Assembly: GCA_948567375.1 (NCBI GenBank)
Contig: OX419755.1
Location: forward strand, 16,063,001-16,127,000
Direction: 5' to 3'
Length of the DNA stretch: 64,000 nt
Source: Lunularia cruciata
Taxonomy: Eukaryota; Streptophyta; Marchantiopsida; Lunulariales; Lunulariaceae
Below the pieces are notes generated by a model. The model was given only the letters and a program-made list of their open reading frames with translations. It was not told the DNA's origin and ran no database searches. The position numbers were made by a program, and so were the translations under genes. Below are positions 49,021-58,023 of this stretch, piece after piece (position 1 is the first letter of the stretch; each line of letters starts with the position of its first letter).

Positions 49021-50190
49021 ATTATCATCTTCCTAGATGACATCTTAGTATATAGTAGGACAATGATGGAACACAAACAATATCTATGAGTAGTCCTCCA
49101 TATTCAAAGATAGAATCAATTGTAATCCAAAATCTCAAAGTGCAAGTTTCGCAAGTCTAAAGTAGACTACTTGGGGCATAGAGTAAGTGTAGAGGGTATC
49201 CAAGTATTAATGGATAAAATAGAGGTCATTAAAAAATGGAGCGCTCTAAAAGATTAGACTCAACTCAAGAGCTTCTTGGGATTGATGAGGTTCTATCGTC
49301 GATTTGTCAAGGACTTCTCCAAGGTGGCACCGCTCCTTTTTACACTACTTGGCAAGGGGAAGAAGTGGACATGGAGAACCGCACAAGAGCTGGCCTTTCA
49401 AGAATTGTAAGATGCCTTGCTACATGCACCAATCTTAAAATAGTATGACCCAAAACGTCCAATCAAATTGGCTACCAATGCATCATGCATAACAATAGTG
49501 GCAGTCCTACAATAAGAGTGGCATGATGGGTGGCATCCAATTACATACTTCTCTTGATAGTTGTTACGGGCAGAATGCAATTATCACATCACAAAGCAAG
49601 AAGAGTTGGCTATTGTACTTGCAACCAAGCATTGTTCTTTTGTTTCGAGAATCCAAGAAGGAGTGGAGAATGCCAAAAATAGGTTGCAGATTGCCAAAAA
49701 TTGACAAAAGCTATATGTTGATGCACATTGTAGGCACATGGAGTTCCAAGTGGGAGATCAAGTTTGGCTATCAACAACCAACCTCATATTAGTTGGCCCC
49801 CATAAGCTCAGACCTCATTTTATTGGGCCTTTTCCCATTCTTCATTGAATTGGTGTTGTGGCCTATCACCTCAAGCTACCACTAGTGAAGATACATCTAG
49901 TGTTCCATGTCTCCCTACTATGCAGATATGCCCCCCAACTAGGCCATTGTCCCTCCATACAAGACATTTAACCTTGCTTGATACTCATTGATGGCATGGA
50001 GGAATACAAAGTCGAACGCATTCTCCAAAAATGCATCCATGGTACTCTTCACCCACATGTGGAATATTTCATACAATAGAAAGGTTACCCACTGTATGAG
50101 TTGACATGGGAGCTAGCAACCAACTTGACCCACGCACCAGTGTTAGTGAAATCTTTTGAGCAACAAGTTCACAACAAGGACGTTGCATCT
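49021..50190 (+). pseudogene. Family B chromovirus RT C-terminal half, RNase H start, integrase C-terminus and chromodomain
   Basis: RT resumes at the duplicated site with IIFLDDILVYSRT and continues KCKFRKSKVDYLGHRVSVEGIQVL and LKSFLGLMRFYRRFVKDFSKVAPLL to about 49400. A YGQNAIITSQSKKS-like RNase H piece follows near 49560. Most of RNase H and the integrase catalytic core are deleted. The integrase C-terminal part is recognisable at about 49665-49925 (FQVGDQVWLSTTNL, GPHKLRPHFIGPFPI). A chromodomain lies at about 49996-50130 (EEYKVERILQ…VEYFIQ, stop for Trp, KGYPLYELTWE). The chromodomain identifies a chromovirus. Confidence 0.8.
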
Positions 50191-50206
50191 TAAAAGGAGA
50201 GAGGTT
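50191..50206 (+). other. Polypurine tract of family B
   Basis: AAAAGGAGAGAGG immediately precedes the LTR start TGTAATACC. It sits right after the chromodomain C-terminus, as expected for a 3' PPT. Confidence 0.75.
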
Positions 50207-50964
50207 TGTAATACCAATAGTTAGACATATGATCTAGAGATGAAATTTGGTTTGGTATATCTAGGAGGATGTTATAGATGATGGACTAAGTAGATCAGAT
50301 AGAGGTTTCAACAAAAGAGTACATCTACTAATAGGTTAGAAACCGAAACATGCTTGAAGACTTTAGAATCAAAAGCTAGACATATGATCTAAAGGTAAAA
50401 TTTGGGTTGGTGACATTTGGAAGGATGGTACACATAATTGATGAAGTAAATCAAATAGAGGTATCACCAAAAGAGCACTTCTACTAATAGGGCAGAAATC
50501 AAAATAGGCCTAAACTTCAGAGGTAATTTTGGAGACCTAAACGGATGAATTAGGCCTCAAAAATGTGCGAATTCCCCCCTCCCTTCCTCCCACACACCAA
50601 TAGAGGAAAGGCTAGCCTTCCCTCTCCCCTGGTTTGTCTCACCGGGATCTTTCCAACTATACCTCACCCACATGATTTGGAGTTTCCTACAAGAAGATTC
50701 CCTAAAGATTCCTTTTGGTCAAAGAAGGTTTGACCCACCAGGTAGGACCAAAATCGATATGTCACCCATGCATCCAGCTAATCTAAGGGTGGAGCTTGCT
50801 GGTATTTCACCTATCCAGGTGCCTAATCCAATGGTGGAGCTTCCGTGGAGGGGATCCTCTTTGATTATATAATAAAGAGAAGGTGCTCCTTTGGGGCACC
50901 AAAGTTTGAGTGTGAAACTTGTGTTTTCTCTTTTGTGTTTCTTTGCTATCCTTAAAACATTACA
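50207..50964 (+). mobile_element. Family B 3' LTR (758 bp) with internal duplication
   Basis: It starts TGTAATACC after the PPT and ends AACATTACA. A 5' segment of about 155 bp (from AGTTAGACATATGATCTA at 50219) is repeated in diverged form from about 50373 (AGCTAGACATATGATCTA), explaining the length excess over the 578-bp copy at 35087. A TATATAATAAA box near 50868 is a likely core promoter. The element inserted into a copia reverse transcriptase, which resumes at 50965. Confidence 0.85.
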
Positions 50965-52310
50965 ATAGCAAAGGGATTCACTCAAAAGAAGGAGGTGGAC
51001 TACAATGAGGTCTTTTCTCTAGTTGTAAAGTATTTCACAATACATCTATTGTGTATGCTTGTTGCATTATTTGGTCTTACTTTAGATCAATTGGATATTG
51101 TTATGGCATTTCTCTACGGCACCTTGGATGAGAGGATCTTCATGAGACAACCTGTGGGGTTAGTGAAGAAAGGCCAAAAGGACAAGATATGCAGATCATT
51201 GAAGTCCTTGCATGGATTGAAGCAAGCACCTTGCCAATAGAACAAAGATTTGATGTGTTTATGCACACTCAAGGTTTCAATAGGAGCTTGTTTGACCCTT
51301 GTGTATACATCAAACTAGCGAGTAATAAGACCTTTGGTTTTATTATTCTTATGTTGTATGTGAATGACATGTTGATAGCTACCAAGGATAGATCTGAGGT
51401 GAACAAGCTCAAGGTGCTCTTGAGTTTGGAGTTTAGGATGAAGGACCTAGGGTTGGAGGATAGGATATTAGGCATGGAGATCAAGAGGAACTTGAGCACT
51501 GGTCAGTTGTGGTTGACATGGGGAAAGTATTCTAGGAAGGTACTTATTAGGTTCAACATGGAGAATTGTAAATAAGTAAGTACTCCTCTAGCTCCTAATT
51601 TCAAGCTTTCAGCAGCATGTTGTCCTACAAATGCCATAAAGAAGGGTTTGATGGCTAACATTCCTTATGAGAAGGCTGTTAGGAGTCTCATGTACTTGAT
51701 TACTCGCACTAGACCTGATCTTGCCTAGCAATGGGTAAGGTGTGCAGGTATATGTCAAATCCAGGAAGGACACATTGGAAAGCAGTTAAGTGGATTCTCA
51801 GGTATTTGAGAGGTACAGTAGACTATGGGCTCTTATTTGATGAATGAATGTAGCATCACTAGATACCTATGTAGATGCTGACTATCGACAAGATCTGGAA
51901 AAGAGGAGGTCAACAATGGGGTGTGTATTCACACTTAGTGGTGGGTGCATTAGTTGGAGATCTGCCTTGCAAAAGTGTGTTGCACAATCTATTACAAAAG
52001 CAGAGTGTGTGGCAGCAACAAAAGCAAGGAAGGAGGCAATTTGGTTGGATAGACTTGTTGCTAAGATGGGGAAAATGCATGGTAATGTAATGCTTCATTG
52101 TGACAATCAAAGTGCTCTACACCTAGCTAGAAATCAGATGATAGACAGTGGGGTTAAACACAAAGACATTAGGTACCACTTTCTTAGGCAAGTTGTGTTA
52201 GAGAAAAAGTTTGAGCTAGTCAAGATTGATGGTAAACTTAACCTAGATGATGCCTTGTCCAAATTCATACCTTTAGAAAGTTTCTTTAGGCATTGTACTA
52301 TGCTATAGGT
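50965..52310 (+). pseudogene. Ty1/copia RT and RNase H remnant
   Basis: RT from 50965 reads AKGFTQKKEVDYNEVFS, LDQLDIVMAFLYGTLDERIFM and LHGLKQAP. It continues at about 51250 with FNRSLFDPCVYIK and LMLYVNDMLIA (the YVDD catalytic motif mutated to YVND), then FRMKDLG...ILGMEI. RNase H runs 51844-52308: DTYVDADYRQDLEKRRSTMG, GGCISWRSALQKCVAQSITKAE, HCDNQSALHLARN, HKDIRYHFLRQVV. The last 154 codons are uninterrupted. The 5' part (gag, protease, integrase, RT start) is absent because the B element inserted at the RT start. Confidence 0.85.
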
Positions 52311-52439
52311 TGTGAAAGTGGAGCATGAATAAGGTGACTTAGCATTGGAGGTGACCTTGGCTATTTTAGTTACTCTATCTTTGTATGGACTATGGTTAAA
52401 GTTCTAGTTTAGGGTTTTTGGTCTGTAATCAAACATGAT

Positions 52440-53330
52440 TTTGGTGCACAAACTAATGTGTTGATCGATCAAGGTATAAAGTTCTTGGGGGAGTTTCAGG
52501 TCTTGTGTGACAAGGTGTTTATTGATCATCATACTACCTCCCAATATCACCCCAAGGTAGATGGCTTAACAATGAGAGTGGTTCAAATGGTGAAGAGAAG
52601 ATTGCATAAGTATGGTTTTCAAAGAGGCCACTTGGGAGATTAGGATCTCCAGTTACCTTGGTTGGCCATGGGCTATCAATTTAGCTAAGAAGCCTCCTTA
52701 ACATCCTTCTCTCCTTACTGTCTACTCTATGGACAAGATCCAAATTTTCCTAGAACCATTCATCATGATGTTACTATAGTTTTGGATTTGGATGATCCAA
52801 GTGTATTGGTGGTCGCATGTTCTCAATGGGCAGAGATCTTTCAAAGAATGATGTTGATGGCCTTTGAGTATTTAGCAATTTCTCAACATAAATATACCTT
52901 ACGCTATACCACTATTCAAGGAGGAGGTTATAGACCCTTGATTTATCAATTTCATGTTAGTGACTATGTATATCTACAATAGACTACACTAACAATACTT
53001 GATGTTACTATAGGCCGCACTATCTTGAGAGTGCATGAAGTTTTACCTTTTGGAGTCCTCATGTTGGAAGGACGTGATGGTGTTGTTTTGGAAGGATCAT
53101 GTGTACAATTATGCACTATGCTACCTCCCAAACATTGATGGCACTATGGACTCAAGCTTGGCACTTGTATGTGCAAGCTTGGGGTGTATGTTATGTGGCT
53201 ATTCTGGTGGAGTAACTACTATGTTGGTTTGTGATGGCTATTCAAGAGCATGATATATGGTTTGTTTGACTCCTCCCCTCATGATGGTTCCTCAAGGATA
53301 GTGGTTATGTCCTAGATGTACTTGAGTTAT
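52440..53330 (+). pseudogene. Family C Ty3/gypsy integrase C-terminal part plus PHD-finger tail
   Basis: The integrase core's second half is at 52458-52643 (DQGIKFLGEFQVLC, DHHTTSQYHPKVDGL, VVQMVKRRLHK). It is followed by a C-terminal segment at 52780-53085 (VLVVACSQWAEIFQRM, then YQFHVSDYVYLQ in place of the usual G-D-x-V). A linker (RVHEVLPFGVLMLEGRDG) then leads into a PHD-finger-like domain. Stops are scattered. The 5' two-thirds of the element is missing. Order integrase then PHD is continuous, so the finger appears fused to pol. Confidence 0.65.
53185..53319 (+). pseudogene. Decayed PHD finger at the end of family C pol
   Basis: The reading shows CMLC, then TTMLVCDGY, a stop, YMVCLTPPL, VPQG, a stop, WLCPRC. 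Spacing fits the Cys4-His-Cys3 PHD pattern, with the fourth Cys changed to Tyr, the His changed to Tyr, and Trp codons changed to stops. The LTPPL..VP.G.W.CP.C end is characteristic of PHD fingers, which read histone H3 tails. In a retroelement it would plausibly steer integration, analogous to chromodomains (inference). Confidence 0.6.
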
Positions 53331-53493
53331 AGCTAGTTCATCCTTTATGTGATATAGATTATAGATAGGTAACTAACAATGGGGCTTAATAGCACCTAAC
53401 CTCTTGATCTTGGCCCATCATAGGGCATATCATATACTTAGAGTAGATGACTATCTAGAGTTAAAGGGACTAACCACCAACTAGAAAGGCAAT

Positions 53494-53599
53494 TGTGGCA
53501 CTTTAGAAATCATGTATGAATTATGTATGAGTTGTGCTTCTCAATTGTATTGATGTTGAAAATGATGTATATTATGTAATGATGTATATATACATGACA
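53494..53599 (+). repeat. Family C terminal segment (shared with 63767-63871)
   Basis: TGTGGCACTTTAG…CATGACA recurs in inverse orientation at the right edge of the window (63767-63871), with similar length and many shared words (TGTGGCACTTTAGA, TTATGT.TGAGTTGTGCTT). It begins TG and ends CA and follows the PHD-bearing pol, so it is probably part or all of the family C LTR. Confidence 0.55.
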
Positions 53600-53884
53600 A
53601 TTGTCACATTTTTAATGCCACATGTGATATTTGTAATGCCAAAGTTAGTTGATTTGGACGTTGGAGTGGCAATGTTTGCAATCATAGTTATTTTGGTAGT
53701 TGCTTGTGGATTCCTTGATGGTGGCCAGATTTCATGTTATGGCTACTAATCACATGGTGGGATCTACCATTACTTGCACCATTTACATTATTAGAAGTGA
53801 CATGAGCAGCACCATTAGGGATAGAGACCTAAGTTGAGCAAGGGGTATACTTTTGAAGTGCAGCTCCAAAAAGCTCACTTCTCT
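53600..53884. other. No gene recognised
   Basis: Spacer between family C and the minus-strand A pol fragment. A short plus-strand frame (53534-53749) crosses it without any recognisable domain. Confidence 0.4.
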
Positions 53885-54478
53885 AATCAAGGACACAACT
53901 TCAAATATGAGCTTCAATATCCTTATACATTGTAGGTCACCAATATCCTATTGCAAGAATTTTCTTCACTTCATTCTTTAGGGCATAGTGTTCTCCTAAT
54001 GCTTATGAGTGTAAGGACTCAATTACTTTTCCTAATTTTTATGCTTCAAAGCACTTACAAAGTACTTTTTCTTCACCCATTTAAATAAAATGTTGTGCTT
54101 TAGCTGGTACAATTCCATTTTCCTGAGAAAGACTGCCCTTTGGTCCGGATCTAGTCCCTTAGGACACTAGCAAGTATGCGGATAATGGTGCTTTGTTGCA
54201 TACCTCATACTTTGCATTACCATCAACTAATACGATCCTTTGTCTAGAAACCAGTCGTTGATTTCTATATCTTGGTCTTGAGTTTCCAACTTGGATAGGA
54301 AGTCCACATTTGAATGCAAAGCTCCCTTCCTTACTTGTATACTGTATGTGAATTCTTGTAACAATAAGATCCATCTTGCAATTTTCTTGAAAAAATCTAC
54401 CTTCTTCACCAAATATTTCAATGCATAATGGTCTACAAGGAAAAAAAACTTGTATCCTAGCAAGTAGTAGTGAAAATT
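53885..54478 (-). pseudogene. Family A pol fragment (integrase zinc region and RNase H), cut by A8
   Basis: Minus strand: RNase H C-terminal part at 54478-54159 (VDHYALKYLVKKVDFFKKIARWILLLQ, QVRKGALHSNVDFLSKLETQ), then the integrase zinc-binding region near 54060-53890. Very similar to the same region of A9 (62600-62010) but more decayed. The cut at 54478 falls where A9 reads on into RNase H, so the rest of this copy should lie to the right of A8/A9, outside the window. Confidence 0.75.
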
Positions 54479-55268
54479 TGTGACAACCTGACAAAAATCA
54501 CTTTTGCGGTAATCAAGTAAGTAAAGTTCATTATTGCAAAGATATGAGTTAGAAATTTCCAAATACGAATCAAAGTAACCACATTATTTCTTCTTGGTTA
54601 CATATTTAATCTCTTAGGTAGAAACTACATCTAGAAGAGAGTAACAAGCATTGACTCACCGTCTTATCACAAATTATCACTATTAAATCACAACTCCATC
54701 AAATTCTGTCTAAACAATCTTGATTATGATGATGCAAATTCCTCCAAAGATAGCTACTTCACTACATTGTACCTTCTCCTCAAATCGTGTTCCACTCCTC
54801 CACTAAAGGCACAACTTCCTCAAAAGAATTGCTTCACATCAACTCTATGCTACACTCACAAATGCAAAATACTACCAACACTACAACTCCTCTCAGATTT
54901 GTCAAGGCATTGCTTTGATTGCACTTCACTCAAGATCAAACACACAGAATGAAGATCAGCAATCTAACATCCAACAAGCACATTGACTTGCACTTTGAAA
55001 TTCTCCACACACTCACAAACACAAAAAACACAGAATTGATACTCAAAATTAAGCTCAAGCAACAAGCACTGAAATCAACACTTCACTTTATCTATCTTCA
55101 AAAATTTTGAATACCGAACAACATATGACTGCAAGTGTCTCCTTTAAATCGGAAGAGCACTTGATAGTTACTAACAAAAATACCATTCTACAACAACTTT
55201 ACCAACCTACAAATCCAAAATGACAATGCACCTCTTCATATCAACCTCTTCAAATCTCAAATCTATTA

Positions 55269-57231
55269 CTAATCCGATCCGATGTCAACCTCAACTTTGG
55301 CTTCCAAACCTGATGTTCCTTCAAGTATTTCTCCTTCTTCATGTCTACCTAATTCTACTCCTAACTCTTCTATTTCTTCACTACAAACTACAATTGCACT
55401 CTTATCTACTCTATCTACATCATTATCTGCTGACCCATTCCTTTCTATTGTCTTAGATAACTCACCCAAAGACAACCAAAGACACCAAAGACACCCAAAG
55501 ACACCAAAGACTCTCAGCCTAGCTTCCTCCAACTTCCCTTCAACTTCAGTGCTAAGCAATGCCTTCTTCTCATTCAACACTACCCCTACTACATTGGATT
55601 CCACCATTGGCTCTACCTTCTCTTTCTTTCTTTCCTCTTCTAGCTCATTGCAATACATCTACAACTCGTCCTTGAATTTAGCCTTCATCGCCTCCTTCTC
55701 TTGTCAATTCAACACAAGTTAATCTTTTGCTACTCTCAATAATCCTTGCAATTGTTCCTCTTCCCAACTATGCTCTATTAAATCCCATTGCCATGCTTGA
55801 TCTTTATCATCCGCCTTCTTCCTTAGACTCTCCAGCTCTTACTCCATCATTGTTGCACTCGCCTTTGAATGTATTAGCTCTACTCATGCATCAGCAATTT
55901 CACTTTCTAGCATGTCAACCAATGCCATCTTCTCCTTTACTTCCTCTTGACACTTCACAAAATCTTCCCTCATTGCTTCTAAGTGCTTACTCTAAAGAAT
56001 TTCCTCTACCTAAAGTTATTTGGGTTCCATTTCCACTTGTGTTAGCTTACTTCTCAAAAGCAAGGTCTCCACACTCCACTTTGTCATGACTGCTAACTTG
56101 TCCTTCACATCTAGATTAGCACTCGCCATCTCTGCTTTCTTCTATTGCAGAAACACCAACAAGGAACATACTACCTTTGATAGATACTCCACTCCATCAT
56201 ATTGCTTGTCTTTGGCCCCACCGTCTTTGCCCTCTTCAGGTAACTCCTTCACATGTGCCTTACCCCAAAGATGTGATCTTTGTATCTTCCATGTTTCTTC
56301 ATCCAAGCTCTCCTCTTCCTTGATGGTAACCTTACTGCGTCCGACGTCAACTACTTGAGCACTTCTCTTCCCTCTAGCACCTCTTGGACACACCAAAATA
56401 CCTTCTTGTTCCTTCTTGCGCCCTCGCTCAATTATGGACACCTCCAAACTTATCTTCTCCACTTCCACGACTCTTCCTCTCATTTGTTGAACCTTAGTCT
56501 TGCCTTCACTACCACTGCTTGACTCCTCACTTCATAGTGTGAACTCTTCTTCTCCTCTTGTGGCTTCTTCCTTTGACTCGGTTTCTCCTTCTAATTCCTT
56601 CTCCTCCGGAGTCGATTGCTTTACTTTTACCAATACTGACTTCAGATTAGGCTTTTGCATCTTTTGTGGTTGTATGATGCAATTCATCCTTTTGGTTTAT
56701 CTCTCTTTCTTGGCTTGGGGATAAGATTGCTATGATTCTCTCCTTTTCACTCTTCTTGTAATACTCATCCTCTTCTCAGACTCGCTCCATGTAATATCAT
56801 TCATCCGCATCTGTCTCTTTGCTCAAATCTAGATGAAGGTGCGACCGCATTCTATTTCTCTCCTCCAAAGTCAGCAAATTCAGCCCAAAGTAGAAGTGAG
56901 TTGCAAAGGGTACAACGTAGTGTGGTTGGATATCTATTCTCCAACCCATAATCATCTGTCCAATCCCCTGGTGCAAACACTTTGCCCAATCCACTACTTC
57001 TCATGAAACATCTGATGAAAAAAAACTGCCTTTTGCATTATGACATAAGTAATTTGCTTTGGCTTGAACATTGCCATCATTGCACTCACAATCCCTCTTT
57101 GCAATAGGTCTCTATAACTATCCATCTTATACCATCCTTGGTGTGCGGTTGATTAAAAGAATTCCTCACCTTGGAAGTTTCTTTTGATGCATCACACTTC
57201 CAAGAGAAGGTGGTACCCCTACCTCTCCTGC
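55269..57231 (-). pseudogene. LTR-borne coiled-coil protein gene in A8 (partial)
   Basis: Core residues survive near 57231-56797 (TTFSWKCDASKET, MDWAKCLHQGIGQMIMGW, PHYVVPFATHFYFGLNLL). The charged linker and a broken coiled coil follow. The C-terminal 129 codons end VDIGSD at 55269. Between EEARLR and SLGELSKTI an expanded short tandem repeat replaces about 100 residues found in other copies. Several frameshifts. Confidence 0.7.
55464..55511 (+). repeat. Minisatellite of CCAAAGACA-like units within the A8 ORF
   Basis: About five imperfect 9-10-bp units (ACCCAAAGAC, AACCAAAGAC, ACCAAAGAC and so on) lie in a row. Other A copies have a single CCCAAAGT/GAC at this place. The expansion coincides with a deletion of the neighbouring coding region. 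Confidence 0.85.
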
Positions 57232-57900
57232 TGTGACAACCTGGCAAATATCACTTTTGTGGTAATTGGGTAAGTAAAAGTTTGTCCCCGCAGAGATACA
57301 AGTCAAAAACAATGAATATGAAGTCAAACAATAACAATGTAGTTCTTCTTGGTTGCGTCTTTAATCTCTCAAGTAGAAACCACACCCAGAAGAGAGTAAC
57401 AAGCATTGATTTGCAGTCTTGTCACAAATTCACACTCCTTAACCACAACACCTTCAATTCTTTCCTAACAATCTTGATTGTGATGATTTAGGCTCTCCCA
57501 AAAATAGCACTTCATTGCAAAATGACTTTGCCTCAAAATTGTGTTCCACCTCTCCACTAAAGGCACAACTTCCTTAATCAAAATTGCTTCACATCAACTT
57601 CGTGCAACACCTCACAAATGCAAAATACTACCAACACTACAATTTCTCTCAATTGGCAAGGCATTGCTCCGATTGCACTTCACTCAGGATCAAACACACA
57701 TAGTAAAGATCAAAGCTGTGGAATCCAACATCCAACAAACACATTGACTTGCACTTTGAATTTCTCCACACACTCACAATTACAAACACAAAGTTGATAC
57801 TCAAAATCAAGCTTAAGCAATGAGCAATGCTTCATAGCACTTTGCTTTATCTATTATGAAATAATGAGCACTAAACAACAATTTCCTGCAAATGCCACTC

Positions 57901-57907
57901 TTAAATA
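57901..57907 (-). promoter_or_regulatory. Putative LTR core promoter TATTTAA (A9)
   Basis: TATTTAA on the minus strand lies about 670 bp before the LTR 3' tip, directly downstream of the ORF stop, at the position conserved in the other A LTRs. Treated as the U3/R promoter by position. Confidence 0.5.
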
Positions 57908-58023
57908 GTGAAGCAAACGACAATTCTAACAAAAATACCATTTCCTAACAACTCTACAAACCTGCAGATTTAAAATTACAATGCACTTCTTCATATCTGC
58001 CTCTTCAAATCTCAAATCTATGA

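Larger units (their letters stand above)
54479..57231 (-). mobile_element. Family A LTR A8 (minus), interrupted at 57231 by the A9 element
   Basis: It starts TGTGACAACCTGAC at 54479 after AAATT (54474-54478), within A-type RNase H sequence. It runs through R/U5, the promoter-like region and most of the ORF. It then breaks off inside the ORF core where the A9 element begins at 57232 (flank CCTGC). Its remaining roughly 0.8-1 kb should lie beyond the window's right edge. Confidence 0.8.

Noticed and set aside
53494-53599. A complete 106-bp LTR or tiny stand-alone element
   Set aside because: TG…CA ends fit, but the right-hand copy has no matching flanking duplication, so the shared segment is probably only part of a longer family C terminus.
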